64,000 nt of DNA, taken from NCBI GenBank assembly GCA_947396885.1, contig OX377202.1, forward strand, positions 67,676,643-67,740,642, in the 5' to 3' direction. Every line of letters begins with the position of its first letter. Position 1 is the first letter of the stretch. Origin of the DNA: Heligmosomoides polygyrus polygyrus. Lineage: Eukaryota > Nematoda > Chromadorea > Rhabditida > Heligmosomidae. This document shows positions 20,345 to 32,079 of this stretch, one piece after another. The notes under the pieces are model-generated. The model was not told the DNA's origin. It was given only the letters and a program-made list of their open reading frames with translations, and did not search any database. The position numbers and the translations under genes were made by a program.

Positions 20345-21241
20345 ATGGACAAGGAATTCCTCACAATCTTCTTCTTCTGCTTACTGTATGTGCAGACACC
20401 AAACTTTCCGTCAAGGGCTACTGAAACCTCCCTAAAATTATCGTTTTGCCAAGTCCATTCTATTCTATTTCTATTCATAGTTAGCGCTATCGAGAACATG
20501 AAGGCTCTACAGAGCCTACAATCGGCACAAGAAGAGTCAAAACCGGAGTGGCTTCCATCTTTCCACATTACCCTTGAATTCGAGGACAATCCGATTTACT
20601 TAATGTCCATAACAAAGGCGATGCTATGCAGACGACTTAAACAGTAGTGAAAAAAGCGTCTTTCTGCCGCTGTTATGAATGTTGGGAAGAAATCGTTTTC
20701 TTTTTCTCACGACACCCTCGATTTGGTTTAGACTCTAAGCGACCGTCATCCGCTGAGCTGGCTGTGCTTTAAATATTTCCGGAGTTCATGAAACCTGTGT
20801 GTTTTTTGAGGTAGTTTTTTTCAATCCTTCTTGCCTACCAGGTCTCGCATAAATTTCTTTATTGTGGCCGATGTTTCGTCGAACTCTCTTTCTCAAGGCC
20901 CGAAAGAAGCTCGAAATGTTTTTGACTCTGTGAAATTCACGGAATCATCGCGTCCACCTCTTTACCAGGAACAATATGCTTACAGTGGTGCTAGGGAAAG
21001 ATACCACATCTGCGCGAACGCTCTCACCGACCCACCAGCGCAAAGATACCAAGTCAGCTGGCCGCCCCATGGAGCAAATGAGGGCTACTGGTTTGGTCAA
21101 ATGTACGCCTCCGAGTGCCGGAAAGTTGAAAATGTGCACAAAGCGGTATATGGGATCTCGCACAGGCTGGTAAAAGGCAAGGATTCACTGGTAATAGAGT
21201 TGCACTCGTTCCTGTTGTTCATGGATGGATTGCGCCTGTAA
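20345..21241 (+). CDS. Predicted secreted protein, three exons, unknown family
   Basis: ATG 20345 opens a clear signal peptide (MDKEFLTIFFFCLLYVQT). Proposed exons are 20345-20409, 20485-20643 and 20842-21241. The first intron (75 bp, GTCAAG to GTTAG) has a pyrimidine-rich end, but its length is a multiple of three and the frame stays open if it is retained. The second intron (GTAGTG to CTACCAG, preceded by TTTTTTTCAATCCTTCTTGC) restores a Gln codon, and the exons total 624 nt, an exact 207 codons plus stop. Exon 2 reads IENMKALQSLQSAQEES and PEWLPSFHITLEFEDNP; exon 3 reads SRINFFIVADVSSNSL and ANEGYWFGQMYASECRKV. I do not recognise the family. The GTAGTG donor is weak. Signal peptide, phase agreement and protein-like composition support a real gene. 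Confidence 0.5.
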
Positions 21242-21333
21242 CTCAGAAGGCCTCGAGAGCCTTTCCCTGTTTTGTCTTCATGACACAACGCCGTGTATTT
21301 TACATTAAAGTCGCTTCCGAAGTGAGCTATTAT

Positions 21334-21624
21334 CGTGTAGCGCAGTCGGAGGAGGAGCGACTGTCGCGTGCACCCGATACCAGGTTCCTGGTTCGGATTT
21401 CACGCCCAGGCCAACCAAGCCTTCCATCCCTCCGGGGTCGGTGAATTGGTACCAGACTTGTCTGGGAAGGATAAAGCGCTGACTTGATCACCAGCTGGCC
21501 ACCGCAAGTCATTGTATGGCCAAATACGCATTCATGTCACCTCCACGACATCCCGTAGAAGTAGAATGCGCTGGCGCATCCCAGAAGGGATTGAGTAACG
21601 CCGTCCTTTATCCTTATCCTTATT
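21334..21624 (+). mobile_element. SINE-A copy 2
   Basis: The best-preserved copy has an A box TAGCGCAGTCGG and a B box GGTTCGGATTTC (21390-21401), with the same body as 258-548 (GGTCGGTGAATTGGTACCAG, GTATGGCCAAATACGCATTC). It ends in TTTATCCTTATCCTTATT. Confidence 0.78.
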
Positions 21625-21715
21625 ACTATTATATTATTTATTATTATTTATTTATATTTATTATATTTATATATTATAATATTATATTATAATATTATAT
21701 TATAATATACTTATT
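21625..21715. repeat. AT microsatellite
   Basis: Roughly 90 bp of almost pure TATTA and TATAATAT repeats directly after the SINE tail; it probably grew from that tail. Confidence 0.8.
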
Positions 21716-22383
21716 GTAGCCAATAACAACAAGACAACAGAAAAAACTGGCAGACAATAAGAGCTCTACGATTATTGTTATTGTTATTGCTACGATTGCG
21801 ATTATTCTTTATTTAATTTCCCCACATCAACTTCCCCACATTTTGTCATGTTTAGTCCAATCTGAAGGTTTTTTGTTTTTACACTACAAACCATACGCTG
21901 TTTTTGCACTACTAACCGTACGTTTTTCTTGCCGTATATACGGACAATCCTGTAGAAAAATTGTCGTCCCGCTGTAATAATGCTACACATCAGCATGAAC
22001 AACAAGCAAGCCTTGAACAAAGCGGAAGTAAACTGAAGAAGAAAATCTCCTTCGCCACATGTTGGTTTTGCGCCACGCCACAAGTTTCCCGACAGCAACA
22101 AATTTGCACTCTTTTGTTCAGAAAAGCAGATAATTTCAATACAGTGCCAGCAGGTACTACTCCTCCAGCTTCCTTATAGTTGAGCCGCGCTCAATCTGAG
22201 CCAGAAAGTACTTCCAGCGTGATTCATCTCAACGCACTGGACCTCTTTTGGTTCACCTAATCTATGAAGTGTTGATTTGCGCTGAGCAATTCCGTTTCTC
22301 TGCTCTATGTATTCCTAAGGCATTTGGTGTAGTGTGAGATAATCCGTAGAATGTATCCGTCGCTGGTTGCCTTCGTATGATAA

Positions 22384-22647
22384 AAACAGCTGGATTTGAA
22401 GGTGACGTCTAGTTCAATTGAGATACCGATGCCAAGGACTGGTTTTCTGTATTTTCCGTCTCCGAGACTGCCAGAAAAGGTGCAACTAATTAGAACCAAG
22501 CTTGCCTCGGAAGAGGCCCCGAGATCAGTAGGAGGTGGAATCCGACTGGCAACGAGGAGATTTATGTGCATTGATCGGCATGTAATTTATCCTACACTTG
22601 GAGCAACTGCAGCTATGGCTAACCAAATCACACCGAAATTCGTGTAG
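22384..22647 (+). CDS. Possible terminal exon of an unknown gene (strand uncertain)
   Basis: After AAAAACAG at 22389, a plus frame runs LDLKVTSSSIEIPMPRTGFL through RLATRRFMCIDRHVIYP to AMANQITPKFV and TAG. A polyadenylation signal AATAAA follows at 22805-22810. The minus strand is also open over 22305-22571 (for example GDGKYRKPVLGIGISIELDV), and I cannot decide from composition which strand, if either, is coding. No family recognised. Confidence 0.25.
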   Translation, partial: KQLDLKVTSSSIEIPMPRTGFLYFPSPRLPEKVQLIRTKLASEEAPRSVGGGIRLATRRFMCIDRHVIYPTLGATAAMANQITPKFV

Positions 22648-22905
22648 ACTTAGGCATTCCCTTCCACCCTTCACCTAACCGAGCATACATACGGTCGCAT
22701 GTTGTGATCACTACAAATCCCTTTGCTTTTTCTCTTGCTTTTATTTGATGTGATTTTCTCTCTCACAAGCTTCTAAAGGTTTCAAGCTAGAGATGTCTGC
22801 AGCAAATAAAGAACTTGCCAAACACTCAATTTTCAGTGGAGGATTAAGAAATTGAGGGACTTCACACATTCTATACCTATAAAAGGAACTTAATACACTA
22901 CACTT

Positions 22906-23002
22906 AACACTTTGGAGTGAAACATCCTAGGAAGGTGTGTTGTCGTAGACCTTATCGTTATCAGTAGTTGTTGTGTAGAAAACTAGTAACGAACTACAGT
23001 AA
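22906..23002 (+). repeat. Direct repeat, unit 1
   Basis: A 97-bp block (starting AACACTTTGGAGTGAAACAT, ending ACTAGTAACGAACT) recurs almost unchanged at 23308-23404, 402 bp away. The function is unknown; it may be the two flanks of a lost insertion or long terminal-like repeats of a tiny element. Confidence 0.8.
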
Positions 23003-23307
23003 CTACAGTACAGACAGAACAAATTTTCGGAAGTTTTTTTTCTAAACGACCGATAGTGCTCTCCAAAGTGGAGCATGTAGTTGGGACAGTCTTCGAAACG
23101 TTTTCCAATTTCACCAGCTCACCAACTTTCCTTTTCACCCAGCGCTGGGCAGCTTCGCATCTTCAATCAACCACGAGTTGAACAAAGGTGGGTTTATATG
23201 CATTTCAAAAGTACTGCAGGCGCTCGAAGATAATAGATAATATCGCCAAGAGGGTCTGAGAAACTTGAAGCAGTATCAACCTGTTCAGCAGAACAAGAAA
23301 CCACATC

Positions 23308-23404
23308 AACACTTTGGAGTGAAACATCCTAGGAAGGTGTGTTGTCGTAGACCTTATTGTTATCAGTAGTTGTTGTGTAGAAAACTAGTAACGAACTTCG
23401 GTAA
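23308..23404 (+). repeat. Direct repeat, unit 2
   Basis: Second copy of the block at 22906-23002, with only a few differences (TTATTG for TTATCG, TTCGG for ACAG near the end). Confidence 0.8.
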
Positions 23405-25332
23405 CTTACGCTATCCAAATTTAGGATAGAGGAAAAGAGGGTGGAGCAAGAGCGCAATCAAAAGTGGTAATCAGCTGCTTGAAGGGAGACCAGCGCTAAC
23501 AACAGCGATTACCGCTATTTCGGTGACCCGGAAGGCCAAAAACCAGACGGACAGACAGCGCTGAGGAGAAGCGATGCTCGTGCACAAATACGGACGAGGC
23601 GGTGACCGATCACCATTTACGGCGCGTGTTCGCGAGCTCACGCCGCATGCGACCGGCGCGACGGCCTTCTGGCGGCGCTTCTCAACGAGCTGATCAACTT
23701 CTCAGGGAGTGAACGCTGCTGTAAAACCACCGCAGCTACCCCGAGACAAAGAACGACAGAGGAGGCTTGTCGAGGGAAGAGGACGCGAATGCCTGTCACC
23801 GCAGCGTCGACTGTGGATCCGAAGCACAAACAGACTCCTTAAAAACGACGACCTCGCTATCAGCGGCTACACCAGTGTCGACTGCTCGAGCCATTCCCGC
23901 TGTCTCCAATGTGAGCAGAGACGGTTCTCGGTGTTAAAAGCTGGATTATACTACTGCACCTTCAGAACAACATCACTGATAGCGGAGAAGTGACAGAACG
24001 GCTTTGAGGAAGGCTTACGGACAAAAAGCATGTCAGTGATATGACGCTTCCTTTCAGAGTGACACGCTAAAAACGCAGGGATCCGATAAGCTTGCTTGGG
24101 GAGGAGTATGACAGAGTAGGATTTTTAAGATGCTCACAGACTGGCAAAACTCGTCTGAACGCTGATGTTGTAGGCGCTTCTCGCCCCAACTCGCTCACCT
24201 AAAACTCCTATTACCTGTGGCTTCCTAGGACTTTGACGGACGAGGCTTAGTATATGCGTATATCCCTTCTACCACAAACGTGTCGTTACAAGCACAGAAT
24301 CGGGAAATGTGAATGCATTTCTGAACTTAGAAACTGGAACCAATTCTTCTATTGTCAATACAAACCCTAATCGTGTTTCTTATGCTGAATCGTTGTTCAC
24401 AAAACTCGAGACTCAACGGCATGGAAGAGTTGCACCTAATCCCAATCCTTAGCGTACAGAAAAATTGGATTATCGGGTGATAAGGAATAGGGCAAGAATA
24501 CATTCATACAACTCCGCCGCGACCTCGTATAGCTTCAACTTGTAACCTATACTGGAAAATTAACGAGTATGAAGTGTCAATTTTAATCAATTTTTGCCAG
24601 TGGTTCTTGGGCATAACTGTCAGTTTTATTGGTGACCTCTGTTGACGAGAAGCCAGTACAAAAAGAAACATACTCACATGATGCGCACCCCAAGCGGTTA
24701 GCCATGATGTCGACAACTCCGGGAGGTGAAGCTCGCTCAGCTTTAGTTGGAGCGGATTGACGAGCACATTCAGGAGAGGAACAACTCATTTACGTGTAGC
24801 TTGTTCACCTATCCAGAATTTGGCCTGCCTCTGCTGCTGGCAGCAGCGATTTCACGGGTGCTGTTATAAGGACACTAAAGTTGGAATCTACAACGAAATT
24901 GATGACTTCAAATTTATGAGCGACGAATTGTGATTTGCAGTATGTATATAGACGCACATCAATGTTACGGTTGTAGAACGGTAGAAGAATTAGCGCTCTG
25001 AAAGAACAAAGGAATGAATGTACGTTGCTATACTCTCATATTCCTTTCCGTTTTTCTTACATCCAGTAGGAACGAAATGGGGACTGGACTGGACTTCCAC
25101 CTTACCCTTTGAATTTGGACTAACTAGTAGGACGGCCACATCACAATACATGAGAACGCCTCAAAACGCCAGGTCATATGCTGGCACTGTAGCTGTTCTC
25201 ATGTTTTCCATTATTTCTCACCGATTTTGTATCTCTACCGCTATGTTTCCTAACGTAGACAGTTAATACATGCATGTGCTTTCATGAAATGCAATAAATA
25301 CATATTTGGTTCGATAGAAACAACTGCCGTTC
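23405..25332. other. Region with one small minus-strand ORF
   Basis: Mostly featureless. At 24789-24583 (minus) an ATG, immediately preceded by an in-frame TAA, opens 68 codons: MSCSSPECARQSAPTKAERA, then VVDIMANRLGCASCEYV and TEVTNKTDSYAQEPLAKID. It contains a GTGAGT-to-AACAG stretch of 39 bp that could be a very short intron, but splicing it would create a stop. I do not recognise the product and treat it as a weak candidate. Confidence 0.25.
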
Positions 25333-26172
25333 CGGAGAACTAACTTCGCATGATCTACAACGACGTTGATGTCAGTGTGAGGGCAGGTTTCATCATGGCG
25401 ATAGCATAAACCCTAAACTGTTCGACGCCACCCTCGGAAACGTGATGCGCGAGATTGGGAAGATATAGGAATGAAGATCGATGGCCGACAGCTGCACCAT
25501 CTTCACTTCGCACACGGCATCAAGCTCATAACTCCGAAACCAGGCGGAAGAATGCTGGCCGTCTCTGGTAGTGTGTGTGGAAGCGTGGGACTGCAGCTGA
25601 ATGTTATACGAAGAGGACGTGTTTCTGATGCACCATTCCCGCTCAATGGAACAAACATCGATGGACGGTAGAAGGCGATGAACGTCAGGTTTCGTGCCCA
25701 CCTATTCAATTTCACTGTTCTCCCGCGCTAAGGTAATCCTCATAGACCTGGGCCATGCGAAAGCTGGATGAGAAGATGCGATCGGTGTTGCGCAGAGAGG
25801 AATCTATAGAACGATGCTCGGAGTCACGCGAAGTGTTTACGAAAGTGAGAGAAGGCCTACGGAGCTCCGAGCTTCCTCGACGTTCGAGCGTCGTGGACGC
25901 TGTCACATGAGCTAAGTCGTCGAAAATGAGGTGGGCCGGCCACGTAATGCGCTTCGTAGAGACACGCTGGAAGACAGCCGTCACTGACAGCATTCCGTAG
26001 GATGTCTAGAAAACACCATGGATGCCACTGACGTGTTGTTCGAACTTCTTCGAGAACGCCCTGAACGAAGGACATGAGTCCGTCTGTATCCCTTAAGGAT
26101 CCACTCGACCACTACGGCACGCGACAGAGTGACGTTGCCAGCGCACGACTGAGAAACTCGATATCTAATGGG
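25333..26172 (+). pseudogene. Decayed RTE reverse transcriptase fragment
   Basis: Broken plus-strand similarity to the 3' half of the RTE elements: CTGTTCGACGCCACCCTCGG, GGCCGACAGCTGCACCATCT (GRQLHHL), a lost FADD, LERRGSSELRR-type coding read across frames, and a tail region matching the element's C-terminus. Many indels and stops show it is older than the other two copies. Both ends are truncated. Confidence 0.8.
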
Positions 26173-26849
26173 GTGACAGCTGATACAGGCGAACTTCATA
26201 CAAATACAGTAAGTGGAGTGGGCTTGTGAACTGTAACTCGCTTACCAATGTTCAGTCTAGATGCGGACTACTGGCAGTCCATTTCAGCAATCATTTGTAC
26301 GGTTTGGTAGTCTCTAAACGAAATACATTGAGGCAGCTGATTTTTTGGAATCCTTCGAGTCTATTCACAGGATTTCTGGAACACCCGTTGTTGAACACAG
26401 CTATTCTGGCCCTTGTTGCTCAGCTACCAATTAGAATATTCAGTGTTCCAACGCAGTAAATTTAATAAACTTGGTGTTTGGTTTCGTCAGTGTGCGTAAG
26501 GCTAAGACTTAGACCTTTGGTGTTCTGAAATTCGACGGCAACTCCTTAGCTACTCCTCCCTTTTCCGAGTAACCTTAATGGTAACCCTGCAATACGATTA
26601 GAAAGCGTTTGCCAACCGGAGATGAGCGGATAATAAAATTTTAAATTTGGTTTTGATAACGGATAGCGGATAATTTGGCCCAGAGTGGCCGGATTACGGA
26701 AAACGGATAACGAACATACAACAAAAATAAAAATTGTTTTAAATTTCTCTAATTTCGAAAGCAAATTAGGAATTCAAGTTCGTTAATCCACAAGGCAATA
26801 CTAGACATTTCATTAATGTTTTTTTGAAATAGTGTAGTTGACACATTTA

Positions 26850-28800
26850 TTTATTTATTTATTTAGGCGCGCTATTATGTACATCAACGTGCAGTATGCA
26901 AAACTCTTAATTCAAACAAACTCAACGGTAGACACTTCAAGACTCAAAAATGACTAAAGACTAGAAGAAAGCTAATATAAAACTGAAGAATATACATTCC
27001 GAGCGCTGGCTTACAACTTTGTAGCCAAAAGGCGACAGTGCAGGAGGGACATGCTGGGACTGATCACGATAAACGACTAAAGAGAACAATAGAATTAGCA
27101 TATTCATTTTTTCAGTAACAAAAGTCTGACAATGAGAGACATCCATAAGCTGACGACCCACAACAAAGGATAAGAGATTGGTAAGGCTCCTGGGAGCTGA
27201 CCAGCGAAAGAACGAAGCATAGCTATAGCTGCTAAGCTTGCCTGGCAGCCCGGCTGAGCCTAAGAGTTGTATCCCGTCATAGGTTGAGTTAATGGGTATC
27301 AAAGGCATAGCATATATTGTTTAGGTTAGAAGGAAACATCACCAAATTTATTTACTCCAACTACCCATCAATTTGTCTAGATGCTGACGCCTTGAACAAA
27401 GTCAAAAAACCGAAAATGAATAGAAGCATAGAACTCGGAATGCTCCTTTCCAGAATTATACTAGCAACACATATCAGAAAACAAATAGCAGATAGAATCT
27501 CTATTTTCTTTGACGCAGTCTTGAATTGTGAGGACGTTTGGTACTGAGCCAGAGCTGGAGGAAGACGCTCAAACCACTTCGCACAGCGAACCACAAAAGA
27601 ATTTTCGCACAATCCTAATAGATAACGGCCCGAAATGTGATGGTCCAAGTTGAAGCATCCGCGTCTCTCATGTGATGGTCGGAAGCGCCAGTAGTTTGCT
27701 GGCCGTAGTCGAAGTTCTCCCTTTAGAAGCTTAAAAGCGAGAAGTCAGCAAAGATCCTTCGGTAGAGTAAAAATTTTCAGCCCTATGAGTTGAACTCTTT
27801 CTCTGTATACCGGCATGGACATTAGGCCTCCTTGGTTATGAAGCAATCGAAATATTCGAAGATACAGAATTTTGGTGAGAACTTTTTGCACTTTCTCTAT
27901 TTCTTGGATATCTTTAATACAATACGGGCTCCACACTGGTGTACAGTACTCGACCAATGGCAATATGTTTTGTATAATTTAAGCTTAATTTTCACCTCCT
28001 AAGAACAAATGTTCCTGAAGAGTAGATGCACAACCTTCAGACCTTTTTACGAGGCTTCTCGAACATGCATCCGCCAGTTCGGATTCTTAGATAGTACAAC
28101 CCCTAAATCCTTTATCTGGTCGCAGTGAGCAACAGGAAAACCATCGAGAAATTTGATCTCGAGTGGGCTAGAATTCAACGAAAAAATACGAGTTTTATTC
28201 AGGTTTATGGGTATTTGCAACACACGGGACCATTTACACATTCTGGCTACAGCTTCATTTAGCCTTTGAGTCACTACCCCTTCTTCACCGTTTTCATAGG
28301 TTGAGCACGCCTTTACATCATCTCCAAACACCGCGACAGATGCACTCGGGTCTGATTTAATGAAATTTGGTATGTCATAAGTATGAATAAGAAATAGGAT
28401 AGGGGATAAAGCCTTTCCCTGAGGTACTCCAGAAAGACACATTCCTGGTGTAGAAATGTGGTTTCCTATTCTCACTGGCAGTTTCCAATCTCGAAGGTAA
28501 GCGTAAAACCATTCATGTATTTACCACGGATACCGATACTATTTAGTTTGGCTATGAGATAAGAATTACCACTCGATCAAAAGCTTTACCAATATAAAAA
28601 TTCACAATCGCCACGTGTTTGCCTGTATTAAGAGCTTTATCCAGAAGTGAATACCATCAACCAAAAAGTACAAGTAGAAGCTCCCGGAAGGAAGCCATGT
28701 TGGCTGTGTGGGATGCAGTTTACCTTCTCAAGCCACTCTAATAGACGTAGATAGTACATTAAAGACGCCTTGTGGGATTTTCCGCTTTGGTAGAAAGATA
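26850..28800 (-). mobile_element. CR1-like LINE remnant inside hAT-like element
   Basis: Minus-strand reverse transcriptase pieces include FYIGKAFDRVV (motif A, near 28590), SGVPQGKALSPILF (motif B), a decayed motif C (VFGDDVKA), NLNKTRIFSLNSSPLEIKFL and VEYCTPVWSPYCIKDI. The 3' end at about 26850 is a run of TAAATAAATAAATAAATAAA on the minus strand. Frameshifts split it into several frames (28475-28047, 27963-27745). It is the same family as 9940-11725. Confidence 0.8.
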
Positions 28801-29981
28801 AACGACCAGCAGCATAGCCACTTTTTGCTTGTTTCTAGAGGATCAGTTGGATTGTTTAATTCATCAGCCCCTAGTTCTTTTTAGTTCTTTTTTCCTTTAG
28901 AGCTGCTGAAAAACAGAATGGCTCTTAGAAGAGCAATTCCTCCGCTATCTCTTGACTTTTAAATGCTATCTCAGACACTGGGAGAGTTCACCTGCAGGTG
29001 AAAATGACGTATTTTGACGTCACAGGGGACGTTTAGTAGCTATTTTGGGACAGAGTTTGAGTGAGCAGTTTACTACCAGTTATTTCACCGCTCGCGTGAT
29101 ACGCTGCGCAAACAAATCTAGGTTTAAAGAATCATTTAGCGGTAGGTCTTATTCGTACGGCCGGTAGGACGAAAAAGTAGCACAGTCGGGTTGGCTTCTG
29201 TAGTGTTTTGAATTAAACTGCTTACTCAGTCTATTTAGGGAGAACTTAAGGACCAAGCAAGGCTTTAGAAATAATGTAAAGGTGCGGAAAGGATGGTTCC
29301 CGAAAAATAGTCAAATATTTTGATGAGATGTTTGAAACCACGATATCTTACTAGGCAGACTCACCGAAGCCTCCTCTCATAACAACGGTGTGTACTTCGT
29401 GCCAAGTTAGTGGATCTTTAGTTTTTCAGCTTTTGCGTTTGTTTGAACAGTTTTTCATAACCATCCAGTCAATTTTTAGATCATTTCTGAACCAAGAAGA
29501 AGTAGGTGGCTATCGGAATATTGCTTTACAAAGCCTAGTTGATGTACATTAGGTGGATATGTTCAGAGATACGGAACCTTAAACAAATATGTAGGTATAT
29601 TTCACTTGCGAAAAGAAGCATTATCTTTATATACCTCAATCTAGTAATTTGGAAAAAGGCATACGGGTGTGGGCTTACTATTGTGAAATAATCATAATTA
29701 TATCGAAAGACCCAAATCATTCACTATCAGACTTAACAAATGCTCGAAAACTGCTCCACGAAACGTCTATGTGGTGTGCTCTATAGAAAGCTTTGTAAGT
29801 TTGTTTCCGATACTGCAGTGGTGTTAATAGAACAAGCATTGCACAATGGATTTTATTGTTTAGGAGTCATGAAAGCTCAAAGTGCGAACTTTAATGGGAC
29901 ATTAATGGTTCTGGCAACTGCGTCGCGAAGAAGTTGAATTATAGTTCCAACACATTTATGGTCTCTTTTCAAAATAGAATT

Positions 29982-32079
29982 GGCACTATTGTACTTTCAC
30001 AACTCCACCGGTCGAGGAGAGGTCGAAAAAAAATTTTTCGCCCAAACTTCGGCTAGGGGGGTTATTTGAGGTGCTGATCACGAATATGACATCCGTTTTT
30101 CATTTTACGCTGGAGTACGGTAGGTTACGGTAGGTACGGGTGAATAAGGCTGCCAAGGTCATGGTCGCCGATTTCGCCCAAACTTCGGCTAGGGGGGTTA
30201 TTTGAGGTGCTGATCACGAATATGACATCCGTTTTTCGTTTTACGCTGGAGTACGATTGGTTACAGTAGGTGCGGGTGATTAAGGTCACGGTCACCGATC
30301 TCGCCAAACTTCGGCTGTAGGGGTTATCTATGGTGCTACGGGTGAGCACAGCATGCAAGCGGTCCCGCAGCGATCGCCTGAAAGTTCGCAAATCAGCGCT
30401 AAACCATTTTTGCGGGAAACTCTTCGATAGGCGAAGGCTTAATCAAGAGATAGCAATCTAAGCATCATGGCCCTCCAGGCAGTTTTCCACAATCGCCGCC
30501 AGGAAGAACTGCGCGACTTCAAGCTGAAGGACGTCTTTGACAAGCTAAGCATAGACGCAGCCGATTTCCAGGAACGGCTTAGAAGGATGGGATTGCTCGC
30601 AACGCCTCTATGCCCTAATTGTAACGACTCCATGCAGATATACCAACCTGCAGGTATATGGAGATGCTACAAAAGGACGTGCCGGGTCGGCCCACGGCGA
30701 GATACAATCCCTAGTTTATCTGTTAAAAAGGGGTCATTCTTTGATCGAACGCACCTCTCAGAGGCAGAGGTATTCGCGCTGTCGTACTTCTGGGTACATC
30801 AGCTAGGCTCAGTGGCCTGTAAGGAATACGAGCTTGAGGTCAGCAAGAAAAGCATCGTCCAGTGGGAACAATACTTTCGCGATGTTTGCTGCGAATATTT
30901 CCGAAGAAATACCCCGGTTCTTGGAGGATTCGGCGTCACGGTCGAACTAGATGAAACTTGTGTAACGAAGAGGAAGTACAATAGAGGGCGCTGGGTGGGC
31001 AGGCATCAGTGGCTGTTTGGAATATACGAACGCGGAAGTGGCAGATCATTCCTGAAGTTGGTGCGCAGACGGGATGCGAGCACGCTCCTCAGAATAATCG
31101 TTCGCCATATAAGACCTGGCACAACGATCATCAGTGACTGCTGGCGTGCTTATAGCCGCATATCCGCACTGCCACAAGGATACCAGCACCTGACTGTAAA
31201 TCATCGGCTAAACTTCGTCGACCCGAATACAGGAGCCCACACGCAGAACATCGAGTGTCATTGGCAAAAGTTCAAGGCTCTAGCAAAACGCAAGTACGGG
31301 ATAAACAACCGCCGTTACCAAGACTACATAAGCGAATTTCTGTGGAGGGAGCAGTTCGGCGGACAACGGGATGCTTTCTTCCACTTTTGGGACCAAGTGG
31401 CGCAAATATACCCCTGCTGATACTGCTTTATTCTATTTTAAGGCATGTTCCAAGTTACTTTGCCGGTAGTCGAGAAACGAGCCTAATTGTCCATTACTTA
31501 GGTAATTCTGAAGACTACACAAAAACAACAATCTATTATCAACGTTTTCCCTTAGAAGCTGGATAGATGCCGCCACAACTGCTGTGCAAAGGTGAGATAC
31601 TTCTTCAGATATTCAGGCTACCACCAGCAACCCGCCCTGAAGCGTTCCTTACCCGCAACCTACCGTACTCCAGCGTAAAACGAAAAACGGATGTCATATT
31701 CGTGATCAGCACCTCAAATAACCCTCCTAGCCGAAGTTTGGGCGAAATCGGCGGTCATGACCTTGGCAGCCTTAGTCACCCGTACCTACCGTAACCTACC
31801 GTAATCGGCCGTAATTTTGAAAACGGATCTCAGATTCGTGATCAGCACCCCAAATAACCCCCCTAGACGAAGTTTGGGCGAAATCAGCGATCATGACCTT
31901 GGCAGCCTTAGTCACCCGTGCCTACCGTAACCTACCGTACTCCAGCGTAAAACGAAAAACGGATCTCAGATTCGTGATCAGCACCCCAAATAACCCCCCC
32001 CCCCTAGCCGAAGTTTGGGCGAAAAAATTTTTTTTCGACCTCTCCTCGACCGGTGGAGTTGTGAAAGTACAATAGTGCC
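29982..32079 (+). mobile_element. Merlin DNA transposon, structurally complete
   Basis: A 2,098-bp element with long inverted ends starting GGCACTATTGTACTTTCACA and flanked by an exact 8-bp target duplication ATAGAATT (29974-29981 and 32080-32087), as expected for Merlin. Subterminal regions repeat a GCCCAAACTTCGGCTAGGGG-containing block several times on both sides. One intact transposase gene lies in the middle. Ends, duplication and gene are all intact, so this copy looks young. Confidence 0.92.
30467..31420 (+). CDS. Merlin transposase (IS1595/ISXO2-like)
   Basis: An intact 317-residue DDE transposase that would cut and paste the surrounding element. An N-terminal zinc ribbon is formed by C49, C52, C67 and C72 (LCPNC then RCYKRTC). 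The catalytic core shows D162 in TVELDETCV, D224 in IISDCWRAYS and E263 in TQNIECHW, the expected DDE set of the IS1016/Merlin type, with HTQNIECHWQKFK especially typical. Length fits the family (roughly 260-330 residues). It starts at ATG 30467 and ends TGA, with no intron or frameshift. It may be functional. Confidence 0.93.
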   Translation: MALQAVFHNRRQEELRDFKLKDVFDKLSIDAADFQERLRRMGLLATPLCPNCNDSMQIYQPAGIWRCYKRTCRVGPRRDTIPSLSVKKGSFFDRTHLSEAEVFALSYFWVHQLGSVACKEYELEVSKKSIVQWEQYFRDVCCEYFRRNTPVLGGFGVTVELDETCVTKRKYNRGRWVGRHQWLFGIYERGSGRSFLKLVRRRDASTLLRIIVRHIRPGTTIISDCWRAYSRISALPQGYQHLTVNHRLNFVDPNTGAHTQNIECHWQKFKALAKRKYGINNRRYQDYISEFLWREQFGGQRDAFFHFWDQVAQIYPC

